Of a DNA stretch of 12,692 bases, positions 1 through 7,794 are shown one piece after another (the stretch's first letter is position 1; each line of letters opens with the position of its first letter). Location of the stretch: contig CAKOGP040001921.1 of the NCBI GenBank assembly GCA_933822405.4, positions 1 to 12,692 of the forward strand, in the 5' to 3' direction. Origin of the DNA: Cylindrotheca closterium. Its lineage: Eukaryota > Bacillariophyta > Bacillariophyceae > Bacillariales > Bacillariaceae. The translations under genes and the position numbers were made by a program. The notes beneath the pieces are model-generated. The model made no database searches. It was not told the DNA's origin and saw only the letters and a list, made by a program, of their open reading frames with translations.

Positions 1-1
1 T

Positions 2-109
2 GATCATCAAACTTATGTGAGTGCGGCGGAAACATTTCTACCTCAAGATACCCTATACCAATGTATCAACCTTGCCAAGTACATCAATGAGCAAGAAATA
101 TTAGTTTAA
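2..109 (+). CDS. C-terminal end of a CDS entering from the left edge (unidentified)
   Basis: Reading frame 2 is open from the window edge for 35 codons to a TAA stop at 107-109. The peptide begins DHQTYVSAAETFLPQDTLYQ and ends AKYINEQEILV. It has the composition of a helical, soluble protein C-terminus rather than random translation. No start codon is visible, so the gene or its last exon begins outside the window. An AATAAA hexamer at 109-114 overlaps the stop and could serve in 3'-end formation. The family is not recognised. The call rests on composition and position only, and a chance open frame of this length is possible. Confidence 0.4.
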   Translation, partial: DHQTYVSAAETFLPQDTLYQCINLAKYINEQEILV

Positions 110-641
110 ATAAAGCAATTCAAAGCAATTTGGTCAACAATTCGGCCAGATCACTCCAGATCATGCTTTGGGGCAACAAACTTACATGTGATTCAAACTT
201 CCCATTTGCTTAGGCGCCTTGATCTAGGATAGGCCGAATCTACTGATAGGTCCAGTAATCCTTTGTCCATTAGAGGCAGTGAAAGGGACTGGCAGGTTGT
301 TGTTTGGGTTTCTTTCTCCATGGTGCCAGGAGGACCCGCTGAAACGGAGCAAACTCATAATATTACCAAACCAACTCATCATATTGGTTAAAATTTATAT
401 GCCAATGGTCGAATTCTTCTTCCGCTAATGACACACTTGCTCAAAATATATGCAGAGAAGAGATTGGTGTATTGTCGTTTTTTTTTGCAGCTTTCTGGGT
501 CCACCAAGGCCAGTTTCCCAAGAGCAACAGATTCTGATGATAGGGCTTGAGTTCGAATTTGGCACCGGATAACGCCATTAGGCACCATCTTCCTGCATCT
601 AGGGACGTCTTCACATACAAAGGTGATGATGCATGTGCGCC
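110..641. other. No supportable gene
   Basis: This stretch is AT-rich. One - strand open frame (388-588) begins at an ATG and contains a serine/alanine-rich segment (IRTQALSSESVALGKLALVD), but it lacks a recognisable domain or clear splice signals. A T-run of 10 lies at about 477-486. No repeat or RNA structure stands out. Confidence 0.4.
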
Positions 642-839
642 CTAGATGGTGTCTATGAACTTCTTACCGACAAAGTCATCATTAGACCAACACACAGTTT
701 TTGTTACCATCGTCATCGGTAGAAATTTTTCGTTGTGCCCCATGTATTGTCGTTTGGCTTCCATATTGCCAGTTGGTGCAATGGGAACAGTTGGTTGTTG
801 CGCCAGTCCATTGTTGCGCAAACTGTAGTTGATTGTCAT
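642..839 (-). CDS. Weak orphan ORF or exon fragment (unidentified)
   Basis: A 65-codon - strand frame starts at an ATG (839-837) and ends at TAG (642-644). The peptide is mixed in composition with a plausible coding look (for example APTGNMEAKRQYMGHNEKF, then VCWSNDDFVGKKF). Near its 3' end the codons read GTC GGT AAG AAG, so a GTAAGA splice donor lies in the frame just after the DFV codons. The segment might therefore be an exon that splices out before its own stop. I found no convincing partner exon. The antisense frames over the same bases are also open, so this could be fortuitous. Confidence 0.2.
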   Translation of the reverse strand: MTINYSLRNNGLAQQPTVPIAPTGNMEAKRQYMGHNEKFLPMTMVTKTVCWSNDDFVGKKFIDTI

Positions 840-1495
840 GTTTGTGTTGTTTCTGTTTCTATTTTGGCTGTGTGGATTGATCTGCCATACATTTATCCCA
901 TCAAAAAGTTTCTCCGGATTGGGATTTTAGGATCTTCCATATATTTGCACCTGAAGCCTAGACGCTCTGTCGAAATGTACCACGATCCTGCACGTAGAAT
1001 TCTACACGGTCAGAAGTGATCAAAACGTTTCTCCGATGAGCCCAGGACAGTACCAAAAACAACATTGAGAAAAGAAACTGCAAGCAGATGACATTACTGG
1101 TGAAGAATCTGACAGCGATGCAACTGAATAGAGTACAATTGGCAAAATGAGGTAAGCTCATCAAAGAGCAAATTCTCAGTACTATGATGCCGTTTGATGA
1201 TTGCATGGCATCAACAAGAACAGGAGATTTTGCATTTTCATGTCCTTTTTCCTGCAGGTGGCGCCTTTGCCAATTTTTCTTTGCTGGTTATGGTAATCGT
1301 GATATTATTACATATGGCAGACATTGTGCATTTAAGCCACAAAATTGGGATTCGTTTGTTGAGACATGTCTCCCATTAAGAGTTACAAGTTTGTTAGTGT
1401 AGCTCCCTGCAAATCTACCAGGATCCTACTCAGTAGAAATAACGTAGATTGGACAAGTCTATAATAGTTTTGAGTCATTATGTTAAGTAAGCAAT
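840..1495. other. No supportable gene
   Basis: Short overlapping open frames occur on both strands, none with a recognisable motif or consistent splice borders. No tandem or inverted repeat of note was seen. Confidence 0.4.
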
Positions 1496-2459
1496 ATGTT
1501 AAGTAAGGTTGTTCGTAATAGCAGGGCAAAAATCGCGCCAGGACGGATTCAAGCCCACCCTATGGTACATTTCTACAGAAAATACGTAGAATCATGCCTT
1601 CCTCCACCCTGCTCCTCCAACCCAATGCTACATGTATTTACTACTAGTGCCAAGTACATTTCCACTGAATCCAGCCTTGCCAGGGCAAAGATTTCACAGC
1701 GCACACATAATAAAAAACTTGAGTATTTGAAAACAAGACAAGGAGCAAGAAGGCACCAAGCAAGGGGAAGGGCAATGAGACCAAGAAGAAAACACTGCAA
1801 CACTAGCAAAGCCTCCACCCAAACAACCCGTGAGTTTTTTGTACTACTGGTATCAGAACGTCATTGTTGAACATTGGAGAAACAGCAGCATTTTTTGTTT
1901 ATTTGCCAACAAATGAAGGGGAGTCTCGTATACAGGAAAAGGTATACGGCAATGATTCAAGGGCGAGCAGTGAGGAGGACCTTGAATACAAAGAGGGTGA
2001 GTATTCATGTTTTGTGCTACTGTTGTGTGACAAAAGCCTTGATCTCACCTGCTTCTTTTGTCACTAAATATTATGGTGATGCAAGATGTCACTAAATATT
2101 ATGGTGATGCAAGATGTCAATTTGGGTTGAGTATGCTTTGTTTATTTGCCAACAAATGAAGGGGAGTGTCGGAGACAGGAAAAGGTGTATGACAATAGTT
2201 CAAGTGTGAGCAGTGATGAGGACCGTGAACACAAAGAGGGTACGTATTCATGTTTTGGCGCTACTGTTGTGTGACAAAAGCCTTGATCTCACCTGCTTCT
2301 TTTGTCACTAAATACTGTGGTGATGCAAGCTGTCAATGTGGGTTGAGCAATGCTTTCAATGTCACAGATGAAGCATTTGCACTTTTGATGGTGGAGAACT
2401 ATGTGGACAGATGGAAGGCACTGGTCAAAGAATGGCCGAGCAGTGGCAACACTAACTGA
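1496..2459 (+). CDS. Intron-containing gene or relic with a tandemly duplicated exon (unidentified product)
   Basis: A splice model can be read from the sequence: exon 1 (ATG at 1496, through 1829), exon 2a 1889-1996, exon 2b 2132-2239, exon 3 2368-2459 with stop TGA at 2457-2459. The donors are C|GTGAGT (1830), G|GTGAGT (1997) and G|GTACGT (2240). The acceptors are CAG (or the AG 3 bp upstream) before 1889, GAG before 2132 and ACAG before 2368. Every junction is phase 1, so the frame is kept with either or both copies of exon 2. Exons 2a and 2b both encode a block starting FVYLPTNEGE and ending in a serine/glutamate/aspartate-rich tail (ASSEEDLEYKE versus VSSDEDREHKE). Exon 3 reads EAFALLMVENYVDRWKALVK and ends SSGNTN. 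Exon 1 is lysine/arginine-rich late on, but its frame is less convincing: a neighbouring frame there also looks coding (KTRSKKAPSKGKGNETKKK), so an indel or another intron may lie near 1750-1800. Family unknown; it may be a decaying mobile-element gene. Confidence 0.4.
1889..2357 (+). repeat. Tandem duplication of exon plus intron, period 243 bp
   Basis: Copy 1 is about 1889-2131 and copy 2 about 2132-2357. Equivalent bases are 243-244 bp apart (exon ends 1996 and 2239; the intron motif tcactaaata at 2061 and 2305). By eye the exon parts differ at about 13 of 103 positions, mostly changing amino acids. The roughly 90-bp intron parts differ at only about six. The unit border coincides with the exon's 3' splice site. 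Confidence 0.85.
2061..2116 (+). repeat. 28-bp perfect tandem duplication inside intron copy 1
   Basis: The 28-bp unit beginning tcactaaatattatggtgat occupies 2061-2088 and is repeated exactly at 2089-2116. The second 243-bp copy has only one such unit, so this small duplication either arose after the larger one or was lost from copy 2. Confidence 0.95.
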
Positions 2460-2892
2460 ACCACAAACGCTCTGAATAAAAGCGCACGAAGGCAAGGCAA
2501 CAAATTGTAACAGTATATGAGGATTCCTGAAAAGTAGATAGAACAAGTATTGTTTAGTTGATATTAATATATAGTCATTGTGATATTTCAATTGTTGTAG
2601 TGATCACATTAACACTTTGGGCATGTGACAATAGATGATGCTGGCAATGCAAAAATGACCCTGTCCCAAAATGACAAGTAGTAGGTGATTTTTTCACACG
2701 GCGAAGGTGACATTAGCACAGAGGCAAAAATAAATATGAAAAGGTTCCAGTCAAATGGCTGCGATAAAATCACATGGCCACATGACATAAGTAGACTGAG
2801 CCATGTCCTAATGTGACATGAGCAAGCCGACCAATAGGACCAGACTTTCTTTTCCGATGTACATTGCCGACGACATAAAGATTTCACATCGC
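2460..2892. other. No supportable gene
   Basis: This is AT-rich spacer downstream of the duplicated-exon gene. Open frames on the - strand (2289-2591 and 2609-2887) are cysteine-rich translations without recognisable motifs or splice support. Confidence 0.4.
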
Positions 2893-2985
2893 TAACGTAG
2901 TACTACGGTAGTTTTTGTTGCTAATGTAGTACTACATTAGCCACATAAAGATTTATGTCGCTACCCTAGTACACGTACTAGGCTA
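2893..2985. repeat. Cluster of four palindromes or hairpins
   Basis: Four inverted repeats lie end to end. 2893-2910 is an 18-bp palindrome with one mismatched pair around CGTAGTACTACG. 2921-2940 is a perfect 20-bp palindrome, CTAATGTAGTACTACATTAG. 2943-2958 has a 7-bp stem ACATAAA/TTTATGT with a 2-nt loop. 2965-2982 has an 8-bp stem CCTAGTAC/GTACTAGG with a 2-nt loop. The first and last palindromes are each preceded by a similar ACATAAAGATTT motif (2874-2885 and 2943-2954), so the cluster also has a direct repeat of about 70 bp. Function unknown. Confidence 0.85.
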
Positions 2986-3420
2986 CTATTTGCCAACGTG
3001 CTTAATAGTACTGTACACAAGCGAAGTAGCATTTATTTCATGAGTCGTTGGATTTTTCTAGTGGATCGTTTTGCCTGGCCTCCAAAACCTGTGTTGCCGG
3101 CATGCATTGTTTGTTTCTGTTTCCGCTGTGCGTCGTCTTTCAGTATTTGCTTCAATCTCGTGTTCACTGTTCAAATATAATCACGAAAAACATTATATGT
3201 CTGCATGATTCCTTTTACTTCTCTGACGGCTGTTGAATCCTGATTCTTCCTGATCTGCTCCATTTACATTTTCCCCCCTTCCTCCAGAAATTGCTATTCT
3301 CCTTCTTGTCAGAGTGAAAAAAACAAGTTGATTTTTTCCCCAATAGCATGTAGTATTTTTCCCAATAGCACACAACACCTTCTGCCAACTGCCTCATGCC
3401 ATAGATAGATAGTCAAGAAG
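2986..3420. other. No supportable gene; short direct repeat
   Basis: No convincing coding signal was found. A short direct repeat of the form TTTTTCCC(C)AATAGCA occurs twice at about 3334-3370. The stretch is otherwise T-rich with pyrimidine tracts. Confidence 0.4.
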
Positions 3421-3669
3421 ATGTTTCCAAAGCCTATCTCTTGTCTTGGGCTTTGTTCTATCGATCAGTGCCCTCATTCTTTTATTTTGGCATCGTTCTC
3501 TGATGATTCAAAATTTTTCACTGGTGTTTCAAAATCACTCTTGTACGTTGTATCTACGACATCTCTCATAGAAAAATGTTCTGATGTATCAAACAAGAAA
3601 CAGTTGGCTACTTGCCTATTTTTGTCTAATGTTTCAAAACCTAGAATGGATCAGTTGGACTCATTTTGA
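3421..3669 (+). CDS. Weak orphan ORF, serine-rich (unidentified)
   Basis: The ORF runs 82 codons from ATG at 3421 to a TGA at 3667-3669. The protein is serine-rich, and a short motif recurs (FTGVSKSL, CSDVSNKK, LSNVSKPR) with matching gtwtcaaa DNA. This suggests an internal degenerate repeat. No signal peptide, membrane span or known domain is evident. The 3670-3877 region after it is non-coding and contains a 9-bp inverted repeat, AGGGTTTAA/TTAAACCCT, at 3781-3817. Coding status is doubtful. Confidence 0.2.
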   Translation: MFPKPISCLGLCSIDQCPHSFILASFSDDSKFFTGVSKSLLYVVSTTSLIEKCSDVSNKKQLATCLFLSNVSKPRMDQLDSF

Positions 3670-3877
3670 GTTTCGTTTAAAAAGAAATTACCGCTTATAG
3701 TATTTCATCAAAAATCGGTTATACCGGAAAATCTCTTTGGGGGCTACAGAAGGGGAAATCTCGATTTTGACTCATCTCCCAGGGTTTAAATGGAGATTAT
3801 TTTCCCGATTAAACCCTTTTTAAACACCACCAATTTACAACGCCAGACTTGCAGTTTTGGGCTATTATGCTCGGTCT

Positions 3878-3965
3878 GTACAAAATTCTACGAAACTCTA
3901 CGAAACCTACAAAATCCTCCTACAAAATTCAACAAAATTCAACAAAACTCTACGAAGTTCCACGC
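3878..3965 (+). repeat. Degenerate ~10-bp A-tract array
   Basis: Units such as ctacgaaact, ctacgaaacc, tacaaaatcc and ttcaacaaaa follow each other at about 10-bp spacing, so AAA/AAAA runs recur roughly once per helical turn. The unit family is the same as that inside the foldback element to the right (4326-4440 and 5192-5305). Runs phased at the helical repeat are expected to bend DNA; that consequence is inference. Confidence 0.65.
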
Positions 3966-4190
3966 TCAACAAAGGCTACAAAATCTCTCCTGTAGATTTG
4001 CAGTACTTCTACAAACGCCCCAATACTCAGCATGTCTACAGTAGTATTGTCAAAAGCAATCTTGCAAAATGTCAAGTACATCTATTACCTAAGCTACGAG
4101 CCGACAGTGATGTGGCAATGAGGTGGCGACAGCCTGACAAATACATTATTATCAAGACTGCAGTGGAAGTTGTGTGTATACAGTACACAC

Positions 4191-4323
4191 CTTCTCTTCT
4201 GATGTCAGTATGGCTATCACGTTCTGTCCAGGGAAGTAGTTCTCCATTAAGCTCATAATATCTCTCTGGCAATCTTTCAATCGCTACTGTGCCTAAGTTA
4301 GTCCTCAGCCTTTTGTGGGACAC
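4191..4323 (-). pseudogene. Exon-like coding block, left arm copy
   Basis: On the - strand the block is preceded by TTGCAG (4329-4324), a 3' splice-like site behind a T/G-rich tract, and followed by GTGTGT, a donor-like sequence. The 133 nt are open from phase 0 to phase 1 and encode a peptide with segments VAIERLPERYYELNGELLPW and TERDSHTDIRREG. It looks like a captured exon because the amino acid composition is protein-like while the sequence on both sides is simple repeat. The frame stays open upstream through the decamer array, which I regard as intron-like. No family is recognised, and no partner exons occur in the window. Confidence 0.45.
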
Positions 4324-4325
4324 CT

Positions 4326-4440
4326 GCAACGAAACCAACAAAATCCAACGAAACCCAACAAAACGCAACAAAACCCAACAAATTCCAACGAATCTTACAA
4401 AACACAACAAAATCCAACAAGATCCAATGAAACCTACAAT
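4326..4440 (-). repeat. Decamer array, left arm
   Basis: On the + strand about eleven units of the form ccaacaaaat, ccaacgaaac, ccaacaaaac follow at 10-bp spacing. On the strand that reads the exon-like block this is a (TTTTGTTGGG)-like tract leading into the TTGCAG acceptor. Its translation gives low-complexity V/L/F/G/W peptides, which I regard as artefacts. Confidence 0.8.
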
Positions 4441-4559
4441 ACACAGGGAGTTGCGGGGAGTTTGCATGTGATGCATGTGACGCATCGTAACTAGTTATTT
4501 AATCTGAATCAAACTGCGCATGCCAAACAAAACAACACCAAACAGAGCAGAGGTTTCCA

Positions 4560-5040
4560 AACGAAACCAAACGACACAAAACCACATGTCTTGTGTTGTT
4601 TTGGAATAAAACCAAACGAAACAAAACCATGCGATTTTGTGTTGTTTGGTTTCATTTGCTTTGGGTCCGTTTTGTTTGGTTTCGTTGTAATTGGTTTTGC
4701 TTCGTTTGGTTTCATTTCGTTTGGTTTCTTTTCGTTTGGTTTCAATATATTCCTAAAAATTGTTGGTTTGGTTTTGATTGGTTTCGATATATTGAAAAAT
4801 CGTTCGCCTTGAAAAGGAAGGCACAGAACCAACGACACTCAATATCTTCGATTGTTTTTTATATTGAAACCAAACAAATGATTTTTGAATATATCAAAAC
4901 CAATCGAAACCAAACCAACAATTTTTAGAAATATATTGAAACCAAACAAAACAAAACGAAACAAAACGAAACCAAACGAAACAAAACAAAACAAAACCAA
5001 ACAAAACCAAACAAAGCAAAACCAATTCCAAAACAACACA
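4560..5040. repeat. AAACC/TTTGG simple-repeat core with central loop
   Basis: The centre of the foldback element alternates strands: A/C-rich (about 4560-4635), T/G-rich (about 4640-4795), a spacer with little pairing (about 4801-4882), then A/C-rich (about 4883-5036). The basic unit is a pentamer AAACN, often doubled. Each arm can therefore also fold on itself. The left arm has extra repeat of roughly 50 bp relative to the right at around 4610-4690, shifting the pairing sum from 9632 to 9681 near the centre. Confidence 0.75.
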
Positions 5041-5191
5041 ACAGGTGGGGTTTCATGTCGTTTGGTTTCGTTTGGAAACCTCTGCTCTGCTTGGTGTTGT
5101 TTTGTTTGGCATGCACGATTTGATTTGGAATAGATAACTAGTTATGACGCGTCACACCCATCAGATGCAAACTCCCCACAACTCCCTGTGT

Positions 5192-5305
5192 ATTGTAGGT
5201 TTCATTGGATCTCGTTCGATTTTGTTGTGTTTCGTAAGATTCGTTGGAATTTGTTGGGTTTTGTTGGGTTTTGTTGGGTTTCGTTGGATTTTGTTGGTTT
5301 TGTTG
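5192..5305 (+). repeat. Decamer array, right arm
   Basis: This is the inverted partner of 4326-4440. Units such as ttttgttggg recur every 10 bp, most perfectly at about 5250-5280. It ends at the TTGCAG acceptor-like site before 5309. Confidence 0.8.
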
Positions 5306-5308
5306 CAG

Positions 5309-5441
5309 GTGTCCCACAAAAGGCTGAGGACTAACTTAGGCACAGTAGCGATTGAAAGATTGCCAGAGAGATATTATGAGCTTAATGGAGAACTACTTCC
5401 CTGGACAGAACGTGATAGCCATACTGACATCAGAAGAGAAG
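5309..5441 (+). pseudogene. Exon-like coding block, right arm copy
   Basis: This is the reverse-complement partner of 4191-4323 and is identical to it over all 133 bases. It is preceded by gttttgttgcag (5297-5308) and followed by gtgtgtac. It reads VSHKRLRTNLGTVAIERLPE and continues to DIRREG, ending phase 1. The neighbouring array of about 118 bp differs between arms at about five bases, so the coding block is at least as well preserved as its surroundings. It could be a captured host exon, or an exon of the element's autonomous relative. Function unknown. Confidence 0.45.
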
Positions 5442-5471
5442 GTGTGTACTGGATACACACAACTTCCACTG

Positions 5472-6166
5472 TTCTGAATTCCATCTAACGCTTTTTGATC
5501 CGTTGAATATAATTCATGTCGTACATGGTCCACTATCCTTAAGTAAAAGAAATGCGCTTGATGGGGGCAAGACATGCAATTCATAGGGGCAGAGGGGGGC
5601 TTTTGCCTTGATTTTGTGCCAGCAGGACCGTCTTTCTTGGAGTCCTACTGTCTGTACGCTGTACCGGTCTGTCACCTTTGATTAGATAAAGAAGTCATCT
5701 GTGTTGATGAAGTGCAGACTGACAAATTGGGTTGTCAAAATCCTTTTCCTCCAGTTGAAGTACGAACCAACCAATCAAAATGGGTTTGAAAGCCATTTTT
5801 ACTTCCGGGTCTGTTCTGAACCATTTTATTTAAAGAATAATGTTCATTTTCGCGATTATATGATGTAATTCCTGAAACGCGCGACAGACATATTTTTTTA
5901 TATGGTGAACAACATATTCTCTGGAACACCCGGCAAATGTTCAGACCGAGTATTTTTGGGACACTGATCGCAAAGTTTGACGTGCTTGTGCCCGGAGATA
6001 TAAAAACATATTTTTAGCCTCGAAAAATCTATATTATTTCCCTTTGACTATTTTGACATATTATTTTATGTGATGATTTATCAAATAGGGACTTATGGAC
6101 ACAGATGACCGATTGGTCATTGTGACTTTTTCTGAGTTGTAACTCAGATCACAACGGAATCCTGAG
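5472..6166. other. No supportable gene
   Basis: This is AT-rich intergenic DNA. Open frames (5393-5584 and 5735-5929, both -) lack motifs and splice support. No tandem structure was seen. Confidence 0.4.
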
Positions 6167-6211
6167 TGGGGATGGCTCAAAAGTAGGTTTTTATGGGGGA
6201 CGGACAAACAA
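6167..6211 (+). repeat. Dispersed repeat, copy 1 (inverted partner at 11877-11922)
   Basis: The segment beginning tggggatggctcaaaagt and ending gggggacggacaaacaag matches the reverse complement of 11877-11922 at roughly 40 of 45 positions. It is probably a fragment of a dispersed repeat family. No boundaries were found. Confidence 0.7.
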
Positions 6212-6390
6212 GTACTTACTAAGTCTAAAACAGGTGAAAACGGAACTTCAGAATCTACCATTTGGAGTTCTCAAAATCCCCCCAAAGTGACTGTTGTTGT
6301 ACAAGATCCAATTCGGATTCCTGTGTGTAGGATTCCGTTGTTTGTACTGGAAATCCCGTACTGTTACTTGTACGTACCTTTTACCACGAA

Positions 6391-6450
6391 AATCTGTAGG
6401 GCCAAAAGTATGATGACTAGAATCTGTACCGGTAGGGCCGGAAGTATGAT
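6391..6450 (+). repeat. Two short direct copies of an aatctgta..gggcc..aagtatgat motif
   Basis: Copies lie at 6391-6415 and 6421-6450, the second with a small insertion. A third relative, ctgttgggcctaaagtatga, starts at 11694 in the same orientation. The two dispersed motifs (this one and 6167-6211) are therefore shared with the right side of the window but in a different relative orientation. Confidence 0.6.
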
Positions 6451-6739
6451 AGATTTCCAAGTCTCATATAAACGCCACAGCACTTCAAGTCAGCAGAATG
6501 TATTGTGCTGACGAGTCGCAGCTCTAGATATTTGGAGTGGAGACACATAGGGCACAGACAGAATTCAGGCTGAGGGACCGATTCAACGTTGAGTTTGAGT
6601 GGTTGTGATGCAAATGCTGTTACTGTACCTGTCAGAATGAAGTTTCGCAGATGTTTCGTTGGGAGGTTATAGTCCATATACAGTTCCCCACTATCAACAA
6701 TCAGCCTCTTGGAATATATATTGATGATCTGAGACGCTT
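6451..6739. other. No supportable gene
   Basis: A - strand ORF (6417-6677) spans most of this stretch but has no recognisable motif. No repeat was seen before the trinucleotide tract. Confidence 0.35.
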
Positions 6740-6778
6740 GGTGTTGTTGTTGTTGTTACTGCTGCTGTTGCTGTTGTC
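6740..6778 (+). repeat. Trinucleotide microsatellite (GTT/GCT)n
   Basis: About 39 bp of tandem gtt changing to gct and back to gtt. It lies just upstream of the minisatellite. Confidence 0.9.
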
Positions 6779-6786
6779 GAAAACCG

Positions 6787-6881
6787 TTTGAAACAGGAGA
6801 TATTTGAAGCGGGGATTACCATGGTGGAAACGTGAGATTGCCATGTTTCAAGCCGGGAATACCATGTTTCAAGCAGGGAAT
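6787..6881 (-). repeat. 21-bp minisatellite, left part of an array split by an insertion
   Basis: The units on the + strand resemble tttgaagcggggaatacc followed by atg. Starts fall at 6787 (degenerate), 6803, 6825 (the variant type with aacgtgagattg), 6846 and 6867. The last unit stops after 15 bp, where the TIR element begins. These units are the reverse complement of those in the 11033-11579 array. Confidence 0.85.
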
Positions 6882-6935
6882 CCAGCCGAGTGGAGCTACA
6901 AGTAAATCGCCGGCACACCTCGCGCCAGCGGTCAT
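6882..6935 (+). repeat. Left terminal inverted repeat (54 bp)
   Basis: It begins CCAGCCGAGTGGAGCTACAA and ends CGCCAGCGGTCAT. It differs from the reverse complement of 9706-9759 at two positions only (the 11th and the 49th base). Similarity ends sharply inward of 6935. Confidence 0.95.
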
Positions 6936-7127
6936 AGATCCTTCACCCCTTTCGTCCTTGTTGACAGGACAACTCCGACCAACCGGCTGACTCGCAACAT
7001 GCCTTGCCTGCCTCCAATATTGTGCCAAACTCGGAAAATCAGCCCTACCAGAAATTAAGCAAGTAGAAGGCAGCTTCCTTGCCGCTGTCAGTGACTTCAC
7101 CCTGTTGTCACCTTGTACAACACTACC

Positions 7128-7610
7128 ATGTCATCTGAATATTCTTCAACTATTCACCTCACACAAGAGGAACTACAACAGGATGTCCAAATATCAGTTT
7201 CTGACGCTCAAGAATGGACAGCTGAGCTTCCCTTTATAGGTCTCCGTGACTATGATGACAATGAATCAGTTGACCTCTTCTCGTTTATTACAAATGGGCC
7301 CGAATTTACACGAGCACAATTCAATCCAGATCACTGGCCACCTACAAATGCAGGTAGAAAGAAGTTGCTTTTTCACTTGCAGCAACTTGCTCTTAAGTAT
7401 GGTACCGAGTTCAATGTAGATAGCTACAATGGCACACTAAGATGTGCTCGCAACCGCAAGTATGCCAATAAAGAAAAAAATAAGGATGAATATGATGTGC
7501 AAGGTGTTCGTTTTGGCCTTCGCCATAAGTCGCACCATCATGATCGCAAAAGAAATCGTGTAAATGGACAAACCAAACCCCAAGGTAGTATTGAAGATAT
7601 CCCACTGTGA
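7128..7610 (+). CDS. Element ORF A: possible N-terminal DNA-binding part of a transposase (truncated?)
   Basis: The ORF has 160 codons from ATG at 7128 to TGA at 7608-7610. In-frame codons also exist upstream, but this is the first ATG and it follows a typical ACC. The N-terminal half is acidic (ELPFIGLRDYDDNESVDLFS). Residues about 70-150 form a basic block: HLQQLALKYGTEFNVD, then GTLRCARNRKY, then GVRFGLRHKSHHHDRKRNR. A globular first part with a Cys/Arg motif followed by a histidine/arginine-rich stretch is reminiscent of the N-terminal DNA-binding region of FAR1/MULE-type proteins, but the zinc-ligand set is not complete. No catalytic domain follows; the frame stops and the next DNA looks coding on the other strand. 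It is transcribed inward from the left TIR, convergent with ORF B. Function is inference. Confidence 0.5.
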   Translation: MSSEYSSTIHLTQEELQQDVQISVSDAQEWTAELPFIGLRDYDDNESVDLFSFITNGPEFTRAQFNPDHWPPTNAGRKKLLFHLQQLALKYGTEFNVDSYNGTLRCARNRKYANKEKNKDEYDVQGVRFGLRHKSHHHDRKRNRVNGQTKPQGSIEDIPL

Positions 7611-7740
7611 CATTGGGGATGCGCACTTCCTTCTTCCGCCCACAAGTAATGGTGAAGGTTGCTTGGTATTGTTTCTCCGCGGTGGGTGGCTCGTATCGGA
7701 TCATTGATATTTCGTCATGGTCCTGGAACTTGTTGACGCG

Positions 7741-7794
7741 CTGATCTTATACTTCTTTATGAATTGTTCTGTTTCATTGTCTTTCCTATAACAC
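7741..7794 (-). other. Possible intron and downstream exon at the 3' end of ORF B2
   Basis: On the - strand CCG|GTGTTATAGG would be the donor and AAGATCAG|CGCG the acceptor. Splicing joins phase 0 to phase 0 and gives QKRTQP followed by RVNKFQDHDEISMIRY. The continued frame reads TFTITCGRKKEVRIPNVTVG and then overlaps antisense to ORF A, remaining open to 7411. The donor is not a strong consensus. The protein-like quality of the joined segment is the main support. Confidence 0.3.

Larger units (their letters stand above)
4161..5471. mobile_element. 1.3-kb foldback (long inverted repeat) element
   Basis: The sequence from 4161 rightwards matches the reverse complement from 5471 leftwards. Paired positions sum to 9632 over the outer parts (4161/5471, 4191/5441, 4323/5309, and 4517/5114 within a base). 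The arms are about 4161-4800 and 4883-5471, with an unpaired centre of roughly 80 bp. Outside 4161 and 5471 similarity stops abruptly. The outermost 30 bp differ at one base. The arms carry, from outside in, an exon-like 133-bp block, a decamer array, a unique segment, and AAAC/TTTGG-rich simple repeats where indels accumulate. No transposase is encoded and no clear target-site duplication is visible. It could be a foldback or long-TIR MITE, or a local inverted duplication. Confidence 0.85.

Noticed and set aside
3781..3817. Telomere-like AGGGTTTA inverted repeat
   Set aside because: There is only a single AGGGTTTAA/TTAAACCCT pair and no tandem telomeric repeats, so an interstitial telomere is not supported.
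4072..4485. 137-codon - strand ORF and its mirror at 5144-5488 (+) as full-length genes
   Set aside because: Only the 133-bp blocks look coding. The remaining translation comes from T/G-rich decamer repeats and gives low-complexity hydrophobic peptides.
4509..5133. Phe/Trp- and Lys/Asn/Thr-rich ORFs in the foldback core
   Set aside because: They are translations of AAACC/TTTGG pentamer repeats, open on both strands, with no protein character.
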